The notes: a model not told the origin generated them from the letters alone. A stretch of 28,686 bases of DNA from Candidatus Thorarchaeota archaeon MP8T_1 (GCA_002825465.1 PJER01000039.1:1-28686), one strand, 5' to 3'; numbered from the stretch's first letter, positions 13,502-21,208 are shown. Program-made: numbers and translations.

Positions 13502-14754
13502 AGAGACATAATGATGATGAGATAGTCACCCTTGAAGCATTCTTCGATGAGAAAACTATGAGTGTGCATTTGATAGAGAGGAATCCTCCGCGAGCAAAGA
13601 GAGGCGAGCCAGGAAATTGGGAACTAGTCGAACTCTCAGATAGAATTCTTACGTACGAAGAACTAGATATTTTGGCAGAAGCAATTCTCGCTTCTGCAGA
13701 AGATGACAGTGATTCATTTATTGAGATAGAGGAAGAAGGTGCAGCTGTAGTTCAACTTCGAAACCTCAGAATAGCTATTGCAAGACGGCCCTTTGCAGAT
13801 AAAATGGAAATTTCTGCAATACGTCCTATTGTAAAACTCAGTTTGGAAGACTATGAACTCAGTCCTAAACTAATGAATCGTCTCGAGTCTCGAGCAGAAG
13901 GAATCCTAGTTTCGGGATCTCCAGGTTCAGGTAAGAGTACCTTTGCAGCAGCATTAGCTGAATTTTACAGCAGTAAGGGGAATGTTGTAAAGACACTTGA
14001 ACAACCAAGAGACCTACAGGTCAATGAGGAGATTGTACAATATTCTCCACTTGATGGCAGTATGGAGAAGGCTGCAGATATTCTTCTCCTTGTTCGACCA
14101 GATTTTGTCATATATGATGAATTACGAAAGAATTCAGATTTTCAGGCATATTCAGATCTTCGATCAGCAGGAGTAGGAATGGTTGGAGTTGTACATGCAG
14201 GTTCTGCAATTGATGCACTTCAGAGATTGCTCCTAGGTGGGCGAGTTGAGTTGGGGCAAATCCCTAGTACTGTTGATACGGTAGTACAGATTGAGGATGG
14301 AAAAGTAGCTAAGGTTTCCGCATTATCACTAAAAGTAAAACTTCCAACAGGAATGGGAGGTACACAGAGAGACCTTGCAAGACCAGTTGTCGAAGTGCGT
14401 GAATTTGAGAGGGGCTTTCTAGAATATGAGATGTTCACTTTCGGTGGTGAAAAAGTAGTTGTACCAGTACGAGGAGGTACGACTCCTGCAGGTGAGAGTT
14501 ATCCGAAAGGAAGGGGGACTCCAGGAGAGAATGTACCGATATCAGTAAGCTACAACAAGAAAAAGGTCACAATCTATTCTGGTAGAAAATATGCAAAGCA
14601 GAGGATTGAGGTCTTTGCTGATGACTTGTATCTCTTCACAACTGTTGTAGGAAGAAATGGTGAGAGTGCCATTCGGATTAAGACTAGACAAGGTAGCATG
14701 TTGGTTGATGCTATGGAAGAAGATGCAAAAATCACAGCAAAGATTGCACAGTAG
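13498..14754 (+). CDS. PilT/VirB11-like ATPase with C-terminal RNA-binding-type domain, lacking the usual PIN domain
   Basis: 418 residues matching the ATPase and C-terminal parts of the archaeal PIN-ATPase-KH family (COG1855-like): the entry motif FFDEKTMSVHL, AKRGEPG, Walker A GSPGSGKST (140-148), EQPRDLQV, LLVRPDFVIYDELRK (Walker B), GVGMVGVVHA, RVELGQIPSTVDTV and DLARPVVEV. The tail (about 350-418, KKVTIYSGRKYAKQRIEVF) is the KH-like end. Family members normally begin with a PIN nuclease domain of about 140 residues; here the chain starts just at the ATPase entry motif, its ATG overlapping endA. Probably acts on RNA as a hexameric motor; the coupling to endA suggests a link to tRNA processing. 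Confidence 0.83.
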   Translation: MKRHNDDEIVTLEAFFDEKTMSVHLIERNPPRAKRGEPGNWELVELSDRILTYEELDILAEAILASAEDDSDSFIEIEEEGAAVVQLRNLRIAIARRPFADKMEISAIRPIVKLSLEDYELSPKLMNRLESRAEGILVSGSPGSGKSTFAAALAEFYSSKGNVVKTLEQPRDLQVNEEIVQYSPLDGSMEKAADILLLVRPDFVIYDELRKNSDFQAYSDLRSAGVGMVGVVHAGSAIDALQRLLLGGRVELGQIPSTVDTVVQIEDGKVAKVSALSLKVKLPTGMGGTQRDLARPVVEVREFERGFLEYEMFTFGGEKVVVPVRGGTTPAGESYPKGRGTPGENVPISVSYNKKKVTIYSGRKYAKQRIEVFADDLYLFTTVVGRNGESAIRIKTRQGSMLVDAMEEDAKITAKIAQ

Positions 14755-14770
14755 ATTTTCAGTACGTGAC

Positions 14771-14783
14771 AAAAGCTTTAACA
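14771..14783 (+). promoter_or_regulatory. TATA-like region for tRNA-Arg(CCU)
   Basis: AAAAGCTTTAACA lies 28-40 bases before the tRNA 5' end. AT-rich and correctly placed for an archaeal promoter; otherwise unverified. Confidence 0.4.
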
Positions 14784-14810
14784 ACGCACTTTTCACTCGC
14801 TCAAAATCAT

Positions 14811-14914
14811 GGGCCCGTGGCCTAGCCTGGTCCTTTGAGATTTTATCTTAAGGGGGTCAATAGGGCACCAGCCTCCTAAGTTGGTAATCCCCGGTTCAAA
14901 TCCGGGCGGGCCCG
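14811..14914 (+). tRNA. tRNA-Arg (CCU) with D-loop intron
   Basis: Acceptor GGGCCCG/CGGGCCC, discriminator G, encoded CCA at 14915-14917. Anticodon stem CCAGC/GTTGG around CTCCTAA gives anticodon CCT. A 29-nt intron (14831-14859) interrupts the D-loop at exactly the same place as in the tRNA-Arg(UCG) gene. The splice structure has central helix GCCT/GGGT (two G-T wobbles), bulges GGT and CAA, outer helix CCTA/TAGG and inner stem CCTT/AAGG. Removal gives a 75-nt tRNA. It directly follows the endA-ATPase operon. Confidence 0.9.
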
Positions 14915-14982
14915 CCATTTCAAAATGCCTCGCCGCAAAATCCAAATTCCATAATGTTATCGTAAAAAATGGAGATAAATGA

Positions 14983-16089
14983 ATGAGTGATGAAGATCAC
15001 CTGCTCTATGATTTCTTACCCGGGTTGGACTTGAGTGAAGCCTTCTATAAGGATGCGGTTAAGCCATTCATGGACAAATATTATCCCGACCTCGTATATT
15101 CTGCTGTTCGTATCGGAAATGGTTCTGACGTATTAGGTTATGACACTCCGCAGTCCATGGATCATGACTGGGGACCTAGATTACAGATATTTTTGAAAGA
15201 ATCTGATTATACCTCTGTGAAAGAGGAACTTGATGAAAAACTCCGAATCAATTTACCACTAAAGGTACGAGGCTTTCCTACCAATTTTGTTAAGAATGAG
15301 AATGGGACTATAGGGATGAGTGCCATTCGAGAAGGACCAGTAAATCATGCTATTGAGATTAATACAGTTAACGGGTTCTTTTTGGAGTATCTTGGCTTTA
15401 ATCCAGCAGAAGACCTACGAATCTTCGATTGGTTGGTATTACCACAACAGATTCTACTCAGTATTGCAAATGGTCGAGTATTTCATGATGGTCTGGGTAG
15501 GATGAAGGAGATAATAAGTAAATTAGAATATTACCCTCAGGATTTGTGGCTATATTTATTGGCGAATCAATGGGAGAGAATTGCTCAAGAAGAGGCCTTT
15601 ATGGGTAGATGTGGTCAGGTAGGAGATGAATTAGGATCTAGGATTGTTGCAACTAGATTGATTAGTGATATGATGGGGTTGTGTTTCTTGATGGAACGCA
15701 AGTATGCACCATACATCAAATGGTTTGGTACTGCTTTCTCGAAACTCAAGAATGCAAAGGAACTCACACCAGTGTTCATCAAGGTGATGGATTCCGATAA
15801 TTGGCAAGAAAGACAAGAACATTTAGCAAAAGCATACGAGTATATTGCAAAAATGCATAATGATCTTGGAGTGACAGAACCATTGACTACTGAAGTGTCA
15901 CAGTTCTATAATCGCCCGTTCATGGTAATTCATGCACAGAAATTTGCAGAAGCAATTCATACAAAGATTGTGGACGAAGAAGTCAAAGAGTTACCGAAAT
16001 ATCTAGGTGGAATTGACCAGTACGTAGATTCAACTGATATACTAGGATATACTAACAGATTCAGAAGATTCTGGTCCATGTATCAGTGA
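14983..16089 (+). CDS. DUF4037 protein with nucleotidyltransferase-type N-domain
   Basis: 368 residues, matching the DUF4037 family. The N-terminal third has a nucleotidyltransferase-like pattern, GNGSDVLGYDTPQSMDHDWG (residues 46-64): Gly-Ser followed by spaced acidic residues (Asp49, Asp54, Asp60, Asp62) that could bind metal and NTP. The rest is helical. The substrate is unknown; related folds modify small molecules, proteins or RNA. GGAGAT at 14971-14976 supports the ATG. The gene converges on rpiA with only two bases between stop codons. Confidence 0.8.
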   Translation: MSDEDHLLYDFLPGLDLSEAFYKDAVKPFMDKYYPDLVYSAVRIGNGSDVLGYDTPQSMDHDWGPRLQIFLKESDYTSVKEELDEKLRINLPLKVRGFPTNFVKNENGTIGMSAIREGPVNHAIEINTVNGFFLEYLGFNPAEDLRIFDWLVLPQQILLSIANGRVFHDGLGRMKEIISKLEYYPQDLWLYLLANQWERIAQEEAFMGRCGQVGDELGSRIVATRLISDMMGLCFLMERKYAPYIKWFGTAFSKLKNAKELTPVFIKVMDSDNWQERQEHLAKAYEYIAKMHNDLGVTEPLTTEVSQFYNRPFMVIHAQKFAEAIHTKIVDEEVKELPKYLGGIDQYVDSTDILGYTNRFRRFWSMYQ

Positions 16090-16091
16090 AG

Positions 16092-16778
16092 TCATTTCTT
16101 CTTCAGAATGTATGCACCATCTTCAGTTCCTACATGAACCTCATCAGTCATTCCAACGAATAATCCAGTTTCAATTACACCAGGTATCATCTTTAGATCA
16201 ATTGCTATTTGAGAAGGATTGTCAATAGGTTTCGGAAATTTCAAATCAATAATGAAATTTCCATTGTCTGTAACTACTGGACCCATTTTCTTCTGAGCTT
16301 GACGAACAATAGGTTCAAGCCCCATCTTAGTGATTGTCTTCTGAACAACTCCCAAGGAAAATGGTAATACCTCAATAGGGATTAGGAATTTGGAGGCTAA
16401 TTTTTCGACAAGCTTTGATTCGTCTACAATTATCACTAGCTTTTTGGAGGCAGAAGCGACTATCTTTTCTTGAAAAAGTGCCCCACCGCCACCTTTTGTT
16501 AAGTTAAGATCCTTGTCAACCTCATCTGCACCATCAATTGTAAGAAGGAGTTCAGGATTTTTGTCAAGATTTGTGAGCGGGATATCGAATTCAATGGCAA
16601 GTTGATATGCTTGATAAGAACTGGGAACCACTGAAACATTAACTTTCTTGGATGCAATTCTCTCACCCAATTCCTTCGCAAAGATAGCAACAGTAGAACC
16701 ACTTCCAAGACCAATCGCTCCTTTTTCTGGAATAAGTCCCAAAACACTCTTAGCTGCATTCAATTTCACATTGGACAT
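16092..16778 (-). CDS. rpiA: Ribose-5-phosphate isomerase A
   Basis: About 228 residues, the normal size. It interconverts ribose-5-phosphate and ribulose-5-phosphate. Motifs: GLGSGSTVAIFAKEL (phosphate loop), TIDGADEVDKDLNLTKGGGGA (catalytic Asp and the Lys-Gly loop), EKIVASASKK and IIVDESKLV. ATG 16778 is chosen over an upstream TTG (16799) because family members start close to the first conserved helix (NAAKSVLGLI). Single gene. Confidence 0.94.
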   Translation of the reverse strand: MSNVKLNAAKSVLGLIPEKGAIGLGSGSTVAIFAKELGERIASKKVNVSVVPSSYQAYQLAIEFDIPLTNLDKNPELLLTIDGADEVDKDLNLTKGGGGALFQEKIVASASKKLVIIVDESKLVEKLASKFLIPIEVLPFSLGVVQKTITKMGLEPIVRQAQKKMGPVVTDNGNFIIDLKFPKPIDNPSQIAIDLKMIPGVIETGLFVGMTDEVHVGTEDGAYILKKK

Positions 16779-16849
16779 CTTAAAAGACCCAATTAACAAC
16801 TTGAGCTAATCAACCAAAAAGCTTTCCGAGAGCAAATTTCAATTGCTAC

Positions 16850-17050
16850 CTAAACGACACCATAAGGACATAAGATACCAGATCGTGGTCTCCAATAGAC
16901 TCCCCATCTCCCATCTCTCAATTTATGTACAGAAGTATGACAGTTCTCTTGTAATACTAGTGCGAAATTAATGGCTTCTTGTTCGGTAGTAAATATGTCG
17001 ACAAGTTTGTGTACTTTACCATCAATCAAGAGCCACTTCTCTGAATTCAT
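16850..17050 (-). CDS. Small uncharacterised protein, paralogue of 20999-21208
   Basis: 66 residues. It shares with the 69-residue product of 20999-21208 the layout Glu-Lys-(Lys)-Trp...Gly...(hydrophobic)-Phe...Glu-Ala...Leu-x-Glu...Lys...Gly-x-Trp-x-Val-Tyr-Trp-Arg. The closing GRWGVYWRP is matched by GHWAVYWRS. No cysteine pair of a zinc site, no membrane segment. The conserved aromatic end suggests a small alpha/beta binding domain. Function unknown. It follows a strong inverted repeat at 17094-17125. Confidence 0.6.
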   Translation of the reverse strand: MNSEKWLLIDGKVHKLVDIFTTEQEAINFALVLQENCHTSVHKLRDGRWGVYWRPRSGILCPYGVV

Positions 17051-17093
17051 ACAGTACGGTATGTATTCTACTTAATAATGACAGAATGAGAAA

Positions 17094-17125
17094 CTTGTAC
17101 AAATCTTGTATCAGATTTGTACAAG
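17094..17125. repeat. Perfect 12-bp inverted repeat (hairpin or operator)
   Basis: CTTGTACAAATC (17094-17105), an 8-base spacer, then GATTTGTACAAG (17114-17125), an exact reverse complement. It lies between the stop of the Gly-Pro-rich membrane protein gene (17142) and the start of the small protein gene (17050), both on minus. It could end the first transcript, or act as an operator for the second; there is no clear T-run after it. Confidence 0.75.
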
Positions 17126-17141
17126 TCTTGCAAATATGGAA

Positions 17142-18119
17142 CTAATCTCCACCCATGAGAGCCTTTAGACGTTCCATTTCTTGAAGCATTTCAGATTGAA
17201 GTGAACTCTTTGCACCTGAAGGTTTTGGTGCATCTTCACTTGGACTGCCGCCTAGTGGACTAGCACTTGGAGTCATACCACCTGGGGGACCGCCGCTTGG
17301 TGCACTGCCACCGGGAGGACCACCACTGGGAGCTGCACCGCCCGGGGGACCACCGCCTGGGGGACCGCCACCGGGAGGACCACCACTGGGAGCTGCACCA
17401 CCTGGGGGACCACCACTTGGGGGACCACCGCCTGGAGGACCGCCACCGGGAGGACCACCACTGGGAGCTGCACCACCTGGGGGACCACCACTAGGTGTTG
17501 TAGTTATTGGGGCTGTGGTAGTCGAACTAGGCATTCCTACACTTTCTGGACCGCCAGCTTCGTCTTCATCGGTTTCTACAGCTGTTCCAGACATGGCTGC
17601 GAGTTTTTGAAGATAATCAGAACGAGCTCGATCAACAGCTGAAGAGGTGTCAACAATCTCTTTGAATTCCTCATCTTTAGCAATAGCTGCACGTACAGCA
17701 TCTAGTCGGTCTTGGTAAACTTGAACAAATTTAGTCTTGAGACCTTCATCTATCTCGCCTTGTTGGACAAAATAATCAACAGCTGAAAGTGCTTGTTGAA
17801 TGGCATTTTCTTCAACTTTGAGAAAGACCATTGCTTCTGCAGGAGTTTTAATGAACTTGACTTTCTTTACACCAGCCATTCCACCAGAAACATCTCCAGT
17901 TGAGGCGATGATTTTCTTTAGACCCTCATCTACCTTTAATCCACCGCCACGTCGACCACGAATTACCAGTGAGATGATGATTAGCAACATTGGAATAAAT
18001 ATAATTATGAAAATCCAGGCTATTTCACCAAATGGAAGTCCAATACTTTGAAAGAACTGAGCTATGGGTCTAAATAGTTGGACAATGGAATCCATGAATT
18101 CTGAATAAGATGTTTGCAA
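17142..18119 (-). CDS. Membrane protein with coiled-coil region and Gly-Pro-rich repeats
   Basis: 325 residues. One hydrophobic helix near residues 30-53 (GEIAWIFIIIFIPMLLIII), then RGRRGG, a soluble alpha-helical part (about 60-190) including QQGEIDEGLKTKFVQVYQDRL, then a Gly-Pro-rich tract (about 208-281) built from PSGGPPGG units, and a short C-terminal amphipathic helix LQSEMLQEMERLKALM. No family recognised; the tract is likely a flexible linker. The TTG start is well supported by AGGTGA (18131-18126) six bases upstream. Divergent from the LURP-one-like gene across a 280-bp region with palindromes. Confidence 0.7.
   Translation of the reverse strand: MQTSYSEFMDSIVQLFRPIAQFFQSIGLPFGEIAWIFIIIFIPMLLIIISLVIRGRRGGGLKVDEGLKKIIASTGDVSGGMAGVKKVKFIKTPAEAMVFLKVEENAIQQALSAVDYFVQQGEIDEGLKTKFVQVYQDRLDAVRAAIAKDEEFKEIVDTSSAVDRARSDYLQKLAAMSGTAVETDEDEAGGPESVGMPSSTTTAPITTTPSGGPPGGAAPSGGPPGGGPPGGGPPSGGPPGGAAPSGGPPGGGPPGGGPPGGAAPSGGPPGGSAPSGGPPGGMTPSASPLGGSPSEDAPKPSGAKSSLQSEMLQEMERLKALMGGD
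17276..17496 (-). repeat. Tandem repeats coding PSGGPPGG units
   Basis: A GC-rich stretch much richer in G and C than its surroundings, made of imperfect copies of a short module (minus strand GGTGGTCCTCCCGGTGG-like). It codes for the Gly-Pro-rich tract. Such repeats expand and contract easily, so copy number may vary between strains or be misassembled. Confidence 0.8.
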
Positions 18120-18201
18120 TTGGTTTCACCTACTGATACGTCATTGTAACGCAGTTCTGTATGCTATTTTACTTTTCTCGTAAGCATTAGAGTTTGTAAG
18201 A

Positions 18202-18227
18202 CACACGTGTGACACGCTTTTGTCACA
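18202..18227. promoter_or_regulatory. Overlapping palindromes in a divergent promoter region
   Basis: CACACGTGTG (18202-18211) is a perfect 10-bp palindrome, and TGTGACA-6 nt-TGTCACA (18208-18227) is a perfect 7-bp inverted repeat overlapping it. They lie in the 280-bp gap (18120-18399) between divergently transcribed genes, about 83 bp from the minus-strand start codon. This looks like a binding site for a dimeric regulator. The rest of the gap shows only AT-rich stretches and no gene. Confidence 0.45.
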
Positions 18228-18399
18228 AATGGACTCTGTTCTTATTGGATATTTGCGCACAGTCACTCATAAACATGTCCTTGATTTATACCCCAAAAGG
18301 CCTTTTTTTCTGGTCAAATCGTCGAAAATACAATATTCAGTACGAATTTTCCTTAAATGTAACTAAATTGAGTGAAGGTCATTTCTAGGTGATATTATT

Positions 18400-18942
18400 A
18401 TGAGTCTTCTAGATCCTTCTATTGAACACTATGTACTACATGAAAAATCTTGGAAATTTGGTGGCGGTGATATATACAATCCACAAGGTGAAAAGATTGG
18501 AATAATGAAAAGAAAGCTCATCTCAATGAGAGAAGAGATTCAGCTAATGAATGCAGATGAATCGATTCTTTGTATCATCAACAAGAAGTTGATGAGTGCT
18601 CGTCCAATCTATGATGTAAAGACTCCATCAGGAGACTTGATTGGCCGTGGTAAGAGACCAATGGTTGCTTTGCGTGGGTCAATTGATATGTATGATCCTG
18701 AAGAGAATATGATTTACAAGGCACAAGGAGGAGTGACCAAGTGGAACTTTACAATAACTGATCCAAAGGACAAGAACAGAGTCTATGCTGAAATCAAGAA
18801 AGGCGACAAGTGGCGTGATGTATTTGCTCCTGCATTCAACTTCAAGGATAGATACGTGATTCATATCCTTGATCCAAATGCGCCTCGTCTGATGCTGCTT
18901 GCATATGCAATAATCATCGATAATGTCTATCACGATAAGTAA
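18400..18942 (+). CDS. LURP-one-related / tubby-like beta-barrel protein
   Basis: 180 residues with the LURP-one/scramblase-like pattern of about twelve short strands and a buried C-terminal helix: GGGDIYNPQGEKIGIMKRK, then YDVKTPSGDLIGRG, IDMYDPEENMIYKAQG, KWNFTITDPKDKNRVYAEI, ending in the hydrophobic helix LMLLAYAIIIDNVYHD, which packs inside the barrel in this fold. Related proteins bind membranes or lipids, but function in archaea is not established. AGGTGAT at 18387-18393 is a clear ribosome-binding site seven bases from the ATG. Confidence 0.78.
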   Translation: MSLLDPSIEHYVLHEKSWKFGGGDIYNPQGEKIGIMKRKLISMREEIQLMNADESILCIINKKLMSARPIYDVKTPSGDLIGRGKRPMVALRGSIDMYDPEENMIYKAQGGVTKWNFTITDPKDKNRVYAEIKKGDKWRDVFAPAFNFKDRYVIHILDPNAPRLMLLAYAIIIDNVYHDK

Positions 18943-18969
18943 TCAAAAAATAGTATCCCGAAGAGTAGC

Positions 18970-18980
18970 TTTTAAAACGA
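18970..18980 (+). promoter_or_regulatory. TATA-like box for tRNA-Thr
   Basis: CTTTTAAAACG lies 25-35 bases before the tRNA-Thr 5' end, a good fit for an archaeal TATA box in sequence and spacing. Confidence 0.55.
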
Positions 18981-19004
18981 TACAATAATTCGGGATTCAC
19001 TATG

Positions 19005-19077
19005 CCCCAGTGGCTTAGAGGCTATAGCGGCTGACTTGTAATCAGCAGGTCGCGCGTTCAATTCGCGCCTGGGGCTC
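19005..19077 (+). tRNA. tRNA-Thr (UGU)
   Basis: Acceptor GCCCCAG/CTGGGGC, discriminator T, encoded CCA at 19078-19080. Anticodon stem GCTGA/TCAGC encloses CTTGTAA, giving anticodon TGT. T-arm GCGCG-TTCAATT-CGCGC. 73 nt, no intron. Confidence 0.96.
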
Positions 19078-19086
19078 CATTTTCTT

Positions 19087-19377
19087 TTAGATATACTGGG
19101 AAGCAATAATCCAGTAAATTACAAATGATATAATCAACCCGATGATTGTGATAGCTTGAAAAGATCTCTTCTGAGTCTTATGACGGAATCTGTACATTCC
19201 TCCGATTATTCCCAATGCACCTCCAAGTAGACTAAGTATGTGTAGTGTGGCTTCTGCAACACGCCATTCGTGCTGAGATGCCTTTCGTTTATCCCACCAC
19301 ATAGCAGAAAATGCTACTAGATTGATTAAGAAAATATAGAATAGAGGAAAATAATAGAGAAATTCAACAAGTTGCAC
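19087..19377 (-). CDS. DUF1294 membrane protein
   Basis: 96 residues with the DUF1294 pattern: an N-terminal membrane helix ending in AMWWDKRKA, then WRVAEATLHILSLLGGALGIIGGM, FRHKTQKRSF and a last helix. Three membrane segments in all. The function of the family is unknown. The GTG start lies six bases after the pgk stop, so the two genes are one transcript. Confidence 0.87.
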   Translation of the reverse strand: MQLVEFLYYFPLFYIFLINLVAFSAMWWDKRKASQHEWRVAEATLHILSLLGGALGIIGGMYRFRHKTQKRSFQAITIIGLIISFVIYWIIASQYI

Positions 19378-19383
19378 AAGATA

Positions 19384-20589
19384 TCACATCCTTTTTGCAG
19401 CTGCTTCAAGAGCAAGAACAAGATCTAATTTTTTCCCAGTCAGGAAATTGATTGTTGCACCTCCACCTGTACTGATGTGGGCGATTTTTGATTCTAGGTG
19501 CATTTCATGTGCCATTGCACCCATATGTCCTCCACCTACAACTGTGACTCCAGTGCAATCTGCAATAGCTTTGAGAACTGATTTAGTCCCTGTAGCAAAT
19601 ACTTCTTTCTCGAAGTATCCCATTGGGCCATTAGCAAATACAACAGCAGAGTGCACAATGATATCAACATATTTTAATGCGGTCCGAGGACCAATATCGA
19701 GAAACGGATTGCCATTCATATCTGGAAATTCGCAGTCTACTCGCTTATCATCAATCTCAACTGAAACATCTTCAGGGAGTAATATGGTGTCACTATAGCT
19801 TGCAATTAATTCACGAGCTGTACTAATTGCATTCTCATACCCTTTGATTGGCGCAGAATATTCTTCAGATATTTTATTTGCAGCAATTAGAAATAATGTT
19901 CCGATTAGTCCACCCAAAAGAGCGTGATCAACCCTACCTGTTGCCAGAAGTTTGTCAAGGATTTTTACCTTATCTTCAACTTTACTTCCTCCTAAGACTA
20001 ACGTCCAAGGATGTTTTTCAGTGTCAGTTGCTTCGGTCAGAGTACGTATTTCCTTCTCAACTAATCGACCTGCAACTGAAGGGAGAACTGTAGTGAATCC
20101 AACTAATGATGCTTGGGACCGATGTGCAGCTCCAAATGCATCATTGACAAATAAATCAAAGAGAGGATAAATTTCCTGTACCAGAGGCTCTTTTGCAACT
20201 TCTTCTGGTGGAGCATTCTTAAGTTCACCATCAAAATAACGAACATTTTGGAGAACGAGAATCTCTCCAATCTGTACTTTGTCAATTGCTCTTTTCGCTT
20301 TCTCACCAAAAATGTCATCAACAAAAGTGGCTTTGAATCCATGCTTTTTCAGAATCTCTGTATGTTGTTCAAGTGAAATGAAGTCGTCACTTCCCGGACG
20401 CCCTTGATGAGCCATTAGAACTACTCTGCTTTCAGAGAGTTCCTTCAGTGTTTCAAGAATCCCATCGATTCGAGAGCTATCCGTGATTATTTTTGTATCG
20501 GGATCAACAGAGCAGTTGATATCAACCCGAACTAAAACTCGCTTTCCTTTGTAATCAACATCATCAAGTGTCTTGAAAGTTAGTTTCAA
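19384..20589 (-). CDS. pgk: Phosphoglycerate kinase (archaeal type)
   Basis: 401 residues. Transfers phosphate between 1,3-bisphosphoglycerate and ADP in glycolysis/gluconeogenesis. Motifs: GKRVLVRVDINC and SSRIDG (substrate binding), MAHQGRPG, NDAFGAAHRSQAS, LGGSKVEDKV, the nucleotide loop GGGHMGAMA and HISTGGGATINFLTGK. TTG start; GAGG lies just upstream and no later start would keep the first conserved strand. First gene of a pair with DUF1294. Confidence 0.95.
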   Translation of the reverse strand: MKLTFKTLDDVDYKGKRVLVRVDINCSVDPDTKIITDSSRIDGILETLKELSESRVVLMAHQGRPGSDDFISLEQHTEILKKHGFKATFVDDIFGEKAKRAIDKVQIGEILVLQNVRYFDGELKNAPPEEVAKEPLVQEIYPLFDLFVNDAFGAAHRSQASLVGFTTVLPSVAGRLVEKEIRTLTEATDTEKHPWTLVLGGSKVEDKVKILDKLLATGRVDHALLGGLIGTLFLIAANKISEEYSAPIKGYENAISTARELIASYSDTILLPEDVSVEIDDKRVDCEFPDMNGNPFLDIGPRTALKYVDIIVHSAVVFANGPMGYFEKEVFATGTKSVLKAIADCTGVTVVGGGHMGAMAHEMHLESKIAHISTGGGATINFLTGKKLDLVLALEAAAKRM

Positions 20590-20645
20590 TCCTCTTCACC
20601 GAGTACTAGGATGTACTAGTCCTCCATAAAGAGATTTGTTTATTC

Positions 20646-20957
20646 TCAAAACTTTCCTTCGATTATTGCCTGAGCAAAAGATTCCAACATTCGTTTCTTT
20701 GGAAAGCTTATAGGCATGAAATATCGAGAACCATGTTTTATTGTGATTGATAATTTCTTATCTGCACAGACCACTACAAGTGCAGTAACTGCGTCAAGCG
20801 TCCACCTAGTGATATCTATTGCACCAGACCAAGTTCTTTCTCGTAAAATTCGTTCAAATTGGTCGCGATTCAGTTCATTTACAACCCGACCTAACGACTC
20901 TATTCTGATTCGGTCATCGTCATTTTCAATTTCTGGGTGATATGAATCTGGAATCAT
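20646..20957 (-). CDS. Conserved-looking small protein, unknown function
   Basis: 103 residues. A charged N-terminus (ENDDDRIRIESLGRVVNELNRD) is followed by alternating hydrophobic strands (WTLDAVTALVVVCADKKLSITIKHG, then RYFMPISFPKK) and a terminal helix. It looks like a small cytoplasmic alpha/beta domain. No family recognised. It lies upstream of pgk on the same strand, 56 bp away. Confidence 0.55.
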   Translation of the reverse strand: MIPDSYHPEIENDDDRIRIESLGRVVNELNRDQFERILRERTWSGAIDITRWTLDAVTALVVVCADKKLSITIKHGSRYFMPISFPKKRMLESFAQAIIEGKF

Positions 20958-20998
20958 AGAGCTAAGTATCGACCATTCCTATTAAACACCGAGAGGTA

Positions 20999-21208
20999 TT
21001 ATACATTGCAATGTTTCGATTCGTGCTCAACAGTAAGTTCCTTGGATCTCCAATAGACAGCCCAATGGCCAGTTTTTGTTTTGGATAGGAAAACAAGATG
21101 TTTCTCCTTCAACTCTCTTGCATGTGTTACTGCTTCAAGCATCTGGTCAAAGACTTCGCTGAGTCTGTATATGCTTCCTCCTACTATCTTCCATTTCTTT
21201 TCTGTCAT
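20999..21208 (-). CDS. Small uncharacterised protein, paralogue of 16850-17050
   Basis: 69 residues beginning TEKKWKIVGGSIYRLSEVF and ending in KTGHWAVYWRSKEL. It shares the Trp/Tyr-rich layout of the 66-residue protein at 16850-17050. No known domain recognised. It lies upstream of the 103-residue gene on the same strand (41-bp gap). Confidence 0.6.
   Translation of the reverse strand: MTEKKWKIVGGSIYRLSEVFDQMLEAVTHARELKEKHLVFLSKTKTGHWAVYWRSKELTVEHESKHCNV

Noticed and set aside
17267..17496. Possible CRISPR-like or intergenic repeat array
   Set aside because: The repeats are in frame within a coding region, imperfect, without spacers; open frames in other phases are by-products of the repeats.
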